From contig NMQN01000892.1 in NCBI GenBank assembly GCA_003575245.1, forward strand, positions 1 to 6,755: DNA of 6,755 nt, read 5' to 3'. Within the stretch, counting starts at the first letter, position 1, and each line of letters starts with the position of its first letter. Positions 1-6,300 of the stretch are shown in pieces. This stretch comes from Candidatus Atribacteria bacterium 1244-E10-H5-B2 (GTDB lineage: Bacteria > Atribacterota > JS1 > SB-45 > 34-128). Position numbers and translations under genes: made by a program. The notes beneath the pieces were generated by a model. That model was not told the DNA's origin, searched no databases, and saw nothing but the letters and a program-made list of their open reading frames with translations.

Positions 1-75
1 AAAATAATAGCGGTTTTAGGATTGGTGTTCCGATATTGTAAAGATGATTTTTTATTCTAAAACCGCTATTATTTT
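1..75. terminator. Long stem-loop upstream of dppB, possible bidirectional terminator or attenuator
   Basis: Bases 1-19 are the exact reverse complement of 57-75. The stem extends inward by a G-T wobble (20/56) and two A-T pairs (21/55, 22/54). The loop is about 31 bases. It can instead form a small inner hairpin, with 21-25 pairing 30-34 (one wobble) around TGTT. The outer part of each arm is A-rich on the left and T-rich on the right, with a GC-containing core (AGCGG / CCGCT), as in terminators that work in both directions. It ends 50 bases before the dppB ATG. In peptide transporter operons such a structure often lies between the binding-protein gene and the permease genes and lowers downstream expression; here that is inference, because the upstream gene is not visible. 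The left arm begins at base 1, so the stem may extend further outside the window. Confidence 0.5.
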
Positions 76-125
76 AGAGAAATGATTGATTTATAAAGAT
101 TAAAAGAAATGAAGGAAGATATTCA

Positions 126-1133
126 ATGAAACTGGGAACATATATTATAAAAAGAATTTTTTTAATGTTAATTGTTATGTTGGGAGTAGCAACAATAGTT
201 TTTTTTATAACTCACATTATTCCCGCAGACCCGGTTGGAGCGATATTAGGTGGAAATGCCCCCATAGAACTTGTTGATCAAATGAGGCATCAACTCGGCT
301 TGGATAAACCAGTATTAGTACAATTCATTGACTATTTAAAGGGTATAGTTCATGCAGATTTTGGAATATCTCTCAAATCAAATCGACCGGTGTTAACCGA
401 TATCATCAATTATTTCCCGGCAACCATTGAATTAGCAATTGCTTCTATGATTTTCGCAGTAGTAGTCGGAGTAGTTCTTGGAGTTTTTTCTGCAATATAT
501 AGAAATAAACATGTCGATCATTTTTCAAGAATATTTTCTATTTTAGGGGTATCGATGCCAGTTTTTTGGCTCGGTTTGTTACTGCTATTATTGTTTTATT
601 ATCATCTTGATTGGTTTCCGGGTGGAGGCAGACACAATCTTTTTATTTTTCCTACTCATATTACCGGACTTTTACTATTAGATTCTATTATTGCAAGAGA
701 TTGGATAGCTTTTTGGGACGGGCTTCGTCATATTATACTTCCCGCATTTGTTCTCGGCTACGCTTCGGCTGCATCAATAGCAAGAATAATGAGAGCAAGT
801 ATGCTGGATATTTTAAGGCAAGATTTCATAAGAACAGCCAAATCCAAGGGGCTTTCAAAAAGGTTAGTAATATATCGTCATGCCCTTAAGAATGCACTTA
901 TACCTGTTGTCACCGTAATAGGTCTTTCCTTTGGAAGCCTTTTAAGCGGTGCTGTACTTACCGAAACTATTTTTAGTTGGCCTGGTTTAGGAAGATATAT
1001 TGTAAATGCTTTACTCGTATTGGATTATCCGGCTGTAACAGGAGGAACTCTATTTATCGCATTTGTTTATTCTCTTGCCAACCTCATTGTAGATATTTCT
1101 TATGCTGCTCTTGATCCAAGGATGCGAGTTTGA
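126..1133 (+). CDS. dppB: Dipeptide/oligopeptide ABC transporter permease, DppB/OppB family
   Basis: This is one of the two inner-membrane permease subunits of a peptide-type ABC importer. The 335 residues match the usual family length. A hydrophobic helix follows the basic start (about 9-30), then the family's conserved periplasmic segment (DPV at 35-37, LGLDKPV around 57-63, FG at 79-80). Further membrane segments lie near 100-125, 134-160, 203-222, 255-280 and 304-325. The cytoplasmic coupling loop is visible as FIRTAKSKGL (234-243) followed by a basic stretch and HALKNALIPV. TETIFSWPGLGR (279-290) and the C-terminal LDPRMRV are family hallmarks. The ATG is preceded by AAGGAAG at 112-118, seven bases away. 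It is the first gene of a four-gene operon. The substrate cannot be decided from sequence: peptides are the default, but nickel or oligosaccharide importers share this fold. Confidence 0.93.
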   Translation: MKLGTYIIKRIFLMLIVMLGVATIVFFITHIIPADPVGAILGGNAPIELVDQMRHQLGLDKPVLVQFIDYLKGIVHADFGISLKSNRPVLTDIINYFPATIELAIASMIFAVVVGVVLGVFSAIYRNKHVDHFSRIFSILGVSMPVFWLGLLLLLLFYYHLDWFPGGGRHNLFIFPTHITGLLLLDSIIARDWIAFWDGLRHIILPAFVLGYASAASIARIMRASMLDILRQDFIRTAKSKGLSKRLVIYRHALKNALIPVVTVIGLSFGSLLSGAVLTETIFSWPGLGRYIVNALLVLDYPAVTGGTLFIAFVYSLANLIVDISYAALDPRMRV

Positions 1134-1144
1134 AAAAGGAGAAT

Positions 1145-1151
1145 AGGGGAG
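1145..1151 (+). promoter_or_regulatory. Ribosome binding site favouring the ATG start of dppC
   Basis: AGGGGAG lies five bases before the ATG at 1157. A second purine-rich site, AAGGAG at 1136-1141, is 15 bases away, too far to serve that ATG. The alternative TTG start at 1130, overlapping the dppB stop, has AAGGA at 1118-1122 with a seven-base gap. ATG plus the adjacent G-rich site makes 1157 the better start. Confidence 0.55.
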
Positions 1152-1156
1152 AAGTT

Positions 1157-2065
1157 ATGGAAAAAGCAAAAAGTATAACACAAAATGAAAAAATTAAACT
1201 ATTTTTTAAACAAAGGGAACCTATCTTCGAAGATTGGAAACATACTTTCTTTTTATGGAAAAGCACCCCTCTTGCAATGATTGGAACTGTAATAATCCTT
1301 ATATTTTTGGGTATTGCTATCCTTGCACCATTGTTAACTTCTTACAACCCTACTGCCCAAAATATGAATGAGAGATTACTTCCTCCGAGTTCTCAACACA
1401 TTTTTGGTACAGATCAATATGGTCGAGATGTATATAGCCGTGTTGTTTATGGAGCAAGAGTTGAGGTGTGGATAATTTTTATCGTATCAATGATAAGCAT
1501 TATTATTGGTTTAGTAGTTGGTATTATCGCAGGTTATTTTGGAGGAATCGTTGATGAAATCCTCATGAGGATAACAGATATGTTTTTGGCATTTCCCAGA
1601 CTGGTATTAGCTATGGTACTAACTGCTGCACTTGGCCCAAATCTTACTAATACAATGATAGCTATTGCACTGGTAGATTGGACAATATATGCCAGACTTG
1701 GAAGAGCTGAAGCAATGAAAGTTAAATCTCAACCTTATATAGAAGCCATAAGGGCAGTAGGAGCAAAAGATATTAGAATAATAGCCCTTCATGTCTTACC
1801 CATGTCTATATCTCCGGTAATCGTTCAACTTACTTTAAGGATGGGAACTATTGTTCTTACCGCGGCTGGTCTTGGTTTTCTTGGGCTTGGTGCTCAGCCT
1901 CCGACACCAGAATGGGGAGCAATCGTAAGTGATGGTCGTAGTTATCTTGTAGACCAATGGTGGATAACTACTTTTCCTGGAATTGCTATAGCTATAATAG
2001 TCCTGGGCTTCAATCTTTTAGGTGATGGTATTAGAGATATATTAGATCCAAGGCTCAGGAGGTAG
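1157..2065 (+). CDS. dppC: Dipeptide/oligopeptide ABC transporter permease, DppC/OppC family
   Basis: This is the second inner-membrane permease, expected to pair with the dppB product. From the ATG at 1157 it has 302 residues, normal for the family. A cytoplasmic N-terminus with a WKSTPLAMIG stretch (34-43) leads into the first helix (about 41-61). The DppC/OppC hallmark FGTDQYGRDVYSRVVYGAR (83-101) follows. Other helices lie near 105-127, 142-160, 163-178, 215-245 and 272-290. The coupling loop is YIEAIRAVGAKD (194-205) followed by HVLP. LGFLGLGAQPPTPEWG (239-254) and the C-terminal LDPRLRR are also typical. A TTG at 1130 would add nine residues and overlap the dppB stop by four bases; the ATG is preferred because of its ribosome binding site. 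The stop is three bases before the dppD start, so translation is probably coupled. Confidence 0.92.
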   Translation: MEKAKSITQNEKIKLFFKQREPIFEDWKHTFFLWKSTPLAMIGTVIILIFLGIAILAPLLTSYNPTAQNMNERLLPPSSQHIFGTDQYGRDVYSRVVYGARVEVWIIFIVSMISIIIGLVVGIIAGYFGGIVDEILMRITDMFLAFPRLVLAMVLTAALGPNLTNTMIAIALVDWTIYARLGRAEAMKVKSQPYIEAIRAVGAKDIRIIALHVLPMSISPVIVQLTLRMGTIVLTAAGLGFLGLGAQPPTPEWGAIVSDGRSYLVDQWWITTFPGIAIAIIVLGFNLLGDGIRDILDPRLRR

Positions 2066-2068
2066 CAT

Positions 2069-3064
2069 ATGGGAAAAATGAGAGGAAACCTTTTAGATAT
2101 TACCGAACTTAAGGTTGTTTTCTATACTTATCGGGGAACAATAAAGGCATTAAATGGGGTAGAACTATGGATGAATCATGGTGAAAGGCTTGGTATACTT
2201 GGGGAAACTGGGTGTGGTAAGTCCGTGACTGCTTTATCTATAATGGGATTAATAGAACAACCTGGGGAGATTATTAAAGGAAATATAATATTTGAAAAAA
2301 AATCATTAACTTCTATGTCGGAAGATAAACTTAATGATATTCGAGGTAGAGAAATTGCTATGATCTTTCAGGAGCCCGTTGCTGCCCTTAATCCGGTAAT
2401 GAGAGTAGGATTTCAGATAGCTGAAAGTATTGCCAGAAGTAAAAAGAAGAATGAAGTTAAGGAAGTATATTCAGAGGTTAGAAGAATGTTGGAAATAGCC
2501 GGACTTGATTGGAAAAGGACCATGGATCTTTACCCCCATGAGTTAAGCGGAGGAATGGCTCAAAGAGTAATGATAGCTATGGCCCTGTCTTCTAATCCGA
2601 AGCTTCTTATTGCTGATGAACCTACTTCTGCTCTTGATGTAACTATACAAGCCCAAATCTTGGAGCTTCTTGATGAGTTAGTAAAGAAATTTGGAAATGC
2701 TGTTATATTAATAACTCATGATATGGGAGTGGCAGCGGAATTCTGTGATAAGATGGCAGTAATGTATGCCGGTAATATGGTTGAGTATGCAAGAACAATT
2801 AATATCTTTGAAAATCCTTTTCATCCTTATACCAAAGGTCTTCTTAAAGCAGTACCAAAGATAGGAAGGACAGATGAGCTTGAAAGTATAAGAGGCATTG
2901 TTCCCGATTTGGTTAAACCACCTTCTGGTTGTCGTTTTCATCCAAGATGTAAATATGTTATGGATATCTGTCGAAAGAAATTTCCACCTTTGATTGAGAT
3001 AAAACCTCAACATTATGTATCCTGTTATCTATATTTGAAAGAAGGTATAAAGAGTGCAAATTGA
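2069..3064 (+). CDS. dppD: Peptide ABC transporter ATP-binding protein, DppD/OppD family
   Basis: This is a cytoplasmic ATPase subunit that drives transport through the two permeases, probably as a heterodimer with the dppF product. All nucleotide-binding motifs are intact: Walker A GETGCGKS (45-52), Q-loop Gln101 in IFQEP, signature LSGGMAQR (159-166), Walker B LLIADEPT (179-186), D-loop SALD (187-190) and H-loop His217. The C-terminal oligopeptide-transporter region contains NPFHPYTKGLL (249-259). It also has four cysteines at 288, 294, 301 and 319, the spacing associated with a [4Fe-4S] cluster in DppD-type ATPases. The 331 residues are typical. AGGAGG at 2057-2062, inside the end of dppC, is six bases before the ATG and is the strongest ribosome site in the operon. 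A second ATG at 2078 is less likely as the start. Confidence 0.94.
   Translation: MGKMRGNLLDITELKVVFYTYRGTIKALNGVELWMNHGERLGILGETGCGKSVTALSIMGLIEQPGEIIKGNIIFEKKSLTSMSEDKLNDIRGREIAMIFQEPVAALNPVMRVGFQIAESIARSKKKNEVKEVYSEVRRMLEIAGLDWKRTMDLYPHELSGGMAQRVMIAMALSSNPKLLIADEPTSALDVTIQAQILELLDELVKKFGNAVILITHDMGVAAEFCDKMAVMYAGNMVEYARTINIFENPFHPYTKGLLKAVPKIGRTDELESIRGIVPDLVKPPSGCRFHPRCKYVMDICRKKFPPLIEIKPQHYVSCYLYLKEGIKSAN
3038..3045 (+). promoter_or_regulatory. Ribosome binding site supporting the GTG start of dppF
   Basis: AAAGAAGG lies inside the 3' end of dppD, eight bases before the GTG at 3054. It supports GTG as the dppF start despite the 11-base overlap with dppD. No ATG lies in frame close by. 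Confidence 0.5.
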
Positions 3065-4040
3065 AGTAAAAACGAAGAATTTAATTTGTATAGAACATCT
3101 TAAAAAATATTTTTCTGTTAGGAAAGGCTTATTCTCTTCTTCTAAGAATGTTAAGGCCGTTGATAATGTTTCTTTTGATATCCCCAAAAACAGTACCTTT
3201 GGCATTGTTGGTGAATCTGGTTCTGGAAAAACTACAATTGGTCGTACAATACTTCGCTTAATAGAGCCGACATCAGGTGTTATTCGATACCTGTCGACAG
3301 ATATTACTTCTCTTAACAAGAGAGAACTTCGTATTTTTCGGAGAAAGATGCAAATTGTTTCACAAGACCCCTATAATTCACTTCATCCAAGAAAACTTGT
3401 AAAAAACATAATAGGAGAAGGTTTACAGATACATTTTAATCTTTCATCTGAAGAAATCCATAAAAAGGTAAGAGATATACTTGAACAAGTTGGTCTTCGT
3501 GAAGAGCATATGTTTCGTTATCCTCACGAATTTAGTGGTGGACAACGACAACGTATTTCTGTGGCGAGGGCACTTGTTTTAAAGCCAGAGTTCCTCATAT
3601 TAGACGAACCCACATCTTCCCTTGATGTTTCGGTGCAAGCAGTTATTTTAAAAATGTTTAAGGATCTTAAGAGAGACTTTTCTTTAACTTATCTTTTCAT
3701 TACTCACGATCTTGCTGTAATAGATTATATGACTGATTATATGGCAGTAATGTATCTTGGTCAGATAATGGAGGTTGGTACAAAAGATGATATATTTTTA
3801 TCCCCTAAACATCCTTATACAGTACTCCTCCTTAACTCAATTCCCTATCCTGATCCGAGGGGGAGAAAGAAAAAAGTCCTTCCCAAAGGTGAAATTCCGA
3901 GCCCAATAGATCCGCCTCAAGGCTGCAGGTTTCACACTAGATGTCCTTATGTGAAAAATATATGTTTAAAAGTAGAACCTGAAATAAGAGAAATAGGTAA
4001 GGGGCATTTAGTTAAGTGTCATTTTCCGTTAATTAGTTGA
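3054..4040 (+). CDS. dppF: Peptide ABC transporter ATP-binding protein, DppF/OppF family
   Basis: This is the second cytoplasmic ATPase of the importer. Motifs in order are Walker A GESGSGKT (53-60), Q-loop Gln104 in VSQDPYNSLHPR, signature FSGGQRQR (160-167), Walker B FLILDEPT (180-187), D-loop SSLD (188-191) and H-loop His218. SQDPYNSLHPR and the early LKKYF segment distinguish the F type from the D type. The C-terminal region has HPYT (253-256) and cysteines at 291, 297, 304 and 322, with the same x5-x6-x17 spacing as the dppD product. At 328 residues it is normal in length. It starts with GTG inside the last codons of dppD, an 11-base overlap in another frame, which suggests translational coupling. 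It is the last gene of the operon; no clear terminator follows before the convergent gene 54 bases away. Confidence 0.93.
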   Translation: MQIEVKTKNLICIEHLKKYFSVRKGLFSSSKNVKAVDNVSFDIPKNSTFGIVGESGSGKTTIGRTILRLIEPTSGVIRYLSTDITSLNKRELRIFRRKMQIVSQDPYNSLHPRKLVKNIIGEGLQIHFNLSSEEIHKKVRDILEQVGLREEHMFRYPHEFSGGQRQRISVARALVLKPEFLILDEPTSSLDVSVQAVILKMFKDLKRDFSLTYLFITHDLAVIDYMTDYMAVMYLGQIMEVGTKDDIFLSPKHPYTVLLLNSIPYPDPRGRKKKVLPKGEIPSPIDPPQGCRFHTRCPYVKNICLKVEPEIREIGKGHLVKCHFPLIS

Positions 4041-4094
4041 AATTCCTAAAATTTGTAAAAGATTGATAAAAAAATTAATAAAGAGACCTATTTT

Positions 4095-4817
4095 CTATCC
4101 TATTTGCCTGTCCATTTCCTTCAGATAATTTACGTAAGCTGAGCCTAACTCAGTAATAGAAAAAGTATCCCCTTCCTCTTCCCGAATAAATTCTAAATCA
4201 AGGAGGGCGTCTAGTATGGCCTCCCGTTCTTCTGGATCGGATATTTTAGGCTGCCATATATTATTAAATTCTTCTCGTTTTACCGATTTGGATTTATGAA
4301 GCCAGAATAAAACATATTTTGCAAACAAGACCAGATGGGTATCAGCATAGAGAAATCGCCATCTAATGTTTTCCTTTTGCAATTTTCGGATATATTTAGC
4401 CATCTCTTCTTCTCTTAAAACGAGGGAGTCTGTATCTTGAATTTCTTTTTTTAATATATTGTCCACCTTGGAATCGTAATAAGAAGCTAAATCACCAATA
4501 TTAATATCTGTAATTAAACCGAGAAATTGTTCTTGTCTTGACTGTTGAGAATCGTGTTGCACTGATTTTTTAGCAGTAATAAATTCTTCAAAGAACTTAT
4601 AAATAGGCTTCTCAAATAATAATATACTGAGAACCAGATACACTATTATTAAGGCGGCCCAGGAATTAGTTATTTCTGCTAATGATGGTTTTACCGGCCA
4701 CCAGATTAATAAAAAAATACTGGCTATCACAATTAATAAGATAAATAAAACAACCGCAAAGGCAATTCTTTGCACATTAAAAATTTCCTTTTTTTCTTTT
4801 AAATTAATTTTATTCAT
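4095..4817 (-). CDS. Membrane-anchored protein of unknown function with possible C-terminal winged-helix domain
   Basis: I do not recognise a family for this 240-residue protein. A short, lysine-rich N-terminus precedes two hydrophobic helices (about 17-40 and 52-69) separated by a short loop with WWPVKP. By charge distribution the N-terminus and the 170-residue remainder should face the cytoplasm. Residues 85-150 are polar and charged, probably helical. A more hydrophobic aromatic stretch follows (152-173). The end, from about 197 to 234, reads as a helix (REAILDALLDLEFI), a charged turn (REEEGDTFSITELG) and a last helix (SAYVNYL). This resembles the recognition helix, wing and final helix of winged-helix proteins, but that is pattern reading only. 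A TAG codon directly before the ATG fixes the start. The gene follows the racemase gene by 29 bases, so they are probably co-transcribed. Confidence 0.8.
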   Translation of the reverse strand: MNKINLKEKKEIFNVQRIAFAVVLFILLIVIASIFLLIWWPVKPSLAEITNSWAALIIVYLVLSILLFEKPIYKFFEEFITAKKSVQHDSQQSRQEQFLGLITDINIGDLASYYDSKVDNILKKEIQDTDSLVLREEEMAKYIRKLQKENIRWRFLYADTHLVLFAKYVLFWLHKSKSVKREEFNNIWQPKISDPEEREAILDALLDLEFIREEEGDTFSITELGSAYVNYLKEMDRQIG

Positions 4818-4828
4818 CTATCTTATTT

Positions 4829-4836
4829 ACCTCCTT
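4829..4836 (-). promoter_or_regulatory. Strong ribosome binding site with a long spacer, for the gene at 4095-4817
   Basis: Read on the - strand this is AAGGAGGT, a near-perfect anti-16S match. It is 11 bases before the ATG at 4815-4817, longer than the usual 5-9. No closer in-frame start exists, because a TAG immediately precedes the ATG. Confidence 0.6.
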
Positions 4837-4846
4837 AATAAAGATT

Positions 4847-5536
4847 TCATCTTGTTGCCTCTTTCAAAGCAGCTCTTGCCAGGAGTCTGGTAGAATCAAG
4901 TATAGGTAGAGATGAATTCTCTTGATTTACTAACAGCGGTATTTCGGTACAGCCAAGAACAACCGCGTCACACCCTTTATTTTTTAATTCATCGATGACT
5001 CCCTTAAAATAAGTAAGCGCTTCTGAAGTAAAACAAGCATTAACTAATTCATCAAAAATTATCTTATTGATTCTCTCTCTATCTTTTACTTCTGGTATCA
5101 TATATTCAATGCCAACCGCAGTAATTTTAGCAGGATAGACCGGACCCTCCATTAAATATCGTGTGCCTAAAATCCCCAGGCATTTATAATCTTTTTGCTT
5201 TGCTTCAGCAGCAACTTCTTGTGCAATGTGAAGCCAGGGAATTCGTGATTCTTTGACCACAAATTCGAATGCCTGGTGTATAGTATTATCAGGGCATATA
5301 ACAAAATCTGCTCCTACTTTTGCCAGTTTAGATGCCGAAGATAACATTAAATCTGCAACTCCTTCCCAATCTCCCTTTTCGATATAACTCACATATTCAC
5401 TCAGAGGGAAAGTGTGCATAGTAATCTCCGGATGAGCGTGTCTTCCCAATAAACTTGTTCCTTCCTTGCAGATTGTACGATAACAAAGAGCTGCACCTTC
5501 TGCACTACATCCGACTATTCCGATATGTTTTGACAT
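4847..5536 (-). CDS. Aspartate/glutamate racemase family protein
   Basis: This is a cofactor-independent amino-acid racemase of the Asp/Glu family, which inverts the alpha carbon with two cysteines acting as acid and base. The 229 residues match the aspartate-racemase branch. Visible elements are the N-terminal IGIVGCSAEGAA (5-16), HPEITMHT (35-42), the first catalytic region CPDNTIHQAF (Cys81, Asn84, Thr85), LGILGT (120-125) and the second catalytic region GCTEIPLL (Cys196). Both cysteines are present, so activity is plausible. However, the first one is separated from the conserved NT by Pro-Asp, more than in the classical CNT arrangement. Aspartate, glutamate or a broader range of amino acids are all possible substrates. 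The ATG has GAGGG six bases upstream (5543-5547 on the - strand). It probably heads a two-gene unit with the downstream membrane protein. Confidence 0.87.
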   Translation of the reverse strand: MSKHIGIVGCSAEGAALCYRTICKEGTSLLGRHAHPEITMHTFPLSEYVSYIEKGDWEGVADLMLSSASKLAKVGADFVICPDNTIHQAFEFVVKESRIPWLHIAQEVAAEAKQKDYKCLGILGTRYLMEGPVYPAKITAVGIEYMIPEVKDRERINKIIFDELVNACFTSEALTYFKGVIDELKNKGCDAVVLGCTEIPLLVNQENSSLPILDSTRLLARAALKEATR

Positions 5537-5680
5537 AATTTTCCCTCACTTAATAAAAGAATTCGACAAAAAAGAAAAAATACCTTTTTATTTTGAAAAA
5601 ATAAGCAAGTTTATAATTTTTAAGGTTAATGGTTTTTTATTTTTACTGATAGTCCTGGAGCCATATTTTTTTAACTCCAC

Positions 5681-6277
5681 TTAATATATCTCTTTTATAT
5701 AAGATTTTACTACCCTTTCAATAATTTCTTTATTTTTATTAGTTTGCCTTGAACAGTAAATCGGTTTCTTAATTTCCACTTCAATTTTGTTTAAGCTTCT
5801 GATGAATTTTGCTCCCCTCGGTAAAACTTTATCTGCTCCCTTAATCTTTATGGGCACAATAGGAACACCTACCCTGGTAGCTAAAAAGGCAGCTCCGGCT
5901 TTAATGGGTAAATCATCTTTTTGACGGTCAACTCCTCCTTCAGGAAAAATTCCCAAAACTCCGCCTTTCTGTAATATTTTCAAGGCTTGTTTTAGGGATT
6001 TAACATTATTTGTATAGTTTTCTCTATTAATCGGGATAGAATTTGCTTTCCGTAATAAATAACCAAGCCAACGTATTTCAAAAAGATAGGAAGCAGCTAT
6101 AAAAATTATTTTAGGTCTAATAGATACTCCCAAGATAACCGGGTCTAATAAACTTGAATGATTGGCTACAATAATAAACGGGCTATCCTGGGGTATATTT
6201 TGTTGACCGGTTACTTTAAGCTTAAAGAATAATTTAAAAATGATTGAAAATTTAATTTTGGCAATAATATATAACAA
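5681..6277 (-). CDS. plsC: 1-acyl-sn-glycerol-3-phosphate acyltransferase-like protein (PlsC family)
   Basis: This membrane-associated acyltransferase probably transfers an acyl group to lysophosphatidic acid in phospholipid synthesis. The HX4D motif is NHSSLLD (39-45, His40 and Asp45). The second block is SIPINRE (80-86). The third is FPEGG (111-115), where the more common FPEGTRS has become FPEGGVD. The fourth is VPIVPIKIKG (138-147). A hydrophobic N-terminal stretch (3-20) likely docks it to the membrane. At 198 residues it belongs to the short form, smaller than the E. coli enzyme. The start is TTG at 6275-6277: a stop codon lies three codons upstream and no Met occurs anywhere inside the protein. 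The ribosome site is weak (AAAAGAG region). It follows the hydrolase gene by 23 bases, so both are probably in one transcript. The exact acyl acceptor is not certain. Confidence 0.88.
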   Translation of the reverse strand: MLYIIAKIKFSIIFKLFFKLKVTGQQNIPQDSPFIIVANHSSLLDPVILGVSIRPKIIFIAASYLFEIRWLGYLLRKANSIPINRENYTNNVKSLKQALKILQKGGVLGIFPEGGVDRQKDDLPIKAGAAFLATRVGVPIVPIKIKGADKVLPRGAKFIRSLNKIEVEIKKPIYCSRQTNKNKEIIERVVKSYIKEIY

Positions 6278-6300
6278 AACAATCTACTCTTTTATCTATT

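Noticed and set aside
69..97. Possible promoter before dppB (TTATTT, 17 bases, TATAAA)
   Set aside because: The -10-like box is fair but the -35 box matches poorly and overlaps the stem-loop. A/T-rich DNA gives such matches by chance.
611..889. 92-codon open frame on the + strand inside dppB
   Set aside because: It lies wholly within a well-supported permease gene in another frame, has no domain-like sequence and is rich in serine, tyrosine and arginine as shadow frames are.
1084..1266. 60-codon open frame on the - strand across the dppB/dppC junction
   Set aside because: It is antisense to two clear genes, has no convincing ribosome site and looks like a shadow of the dppC N-terminus.
2708..3013. 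101-codon open frame on the - strand inside dppD
   Set aside because: It is fully antisense to a conserved ATPase, and its composition fits a shadow frame.
3029..3319. 96-codon open frame on the - strand over the dppD/dppF junction
   Set aside because: It is antisense to the conserved Walker A region of dppF and resembles the frequent spurious antisense ORFs seen over ABC ATPase genes.
5537..5680. Promoter or terminator in the 144-base spacer between the acyltransferase and racemase genes
   Set aside because: A racemase promoter is expected here, but no pair of boxes stands out from the A/T-rich background. TTGCTT lacks a good -10 partner. The only hairpin (TGGAG/CTCCA around 5657-5679) has a five-base stem, a large loop and no adjoining T-run on the - strand.
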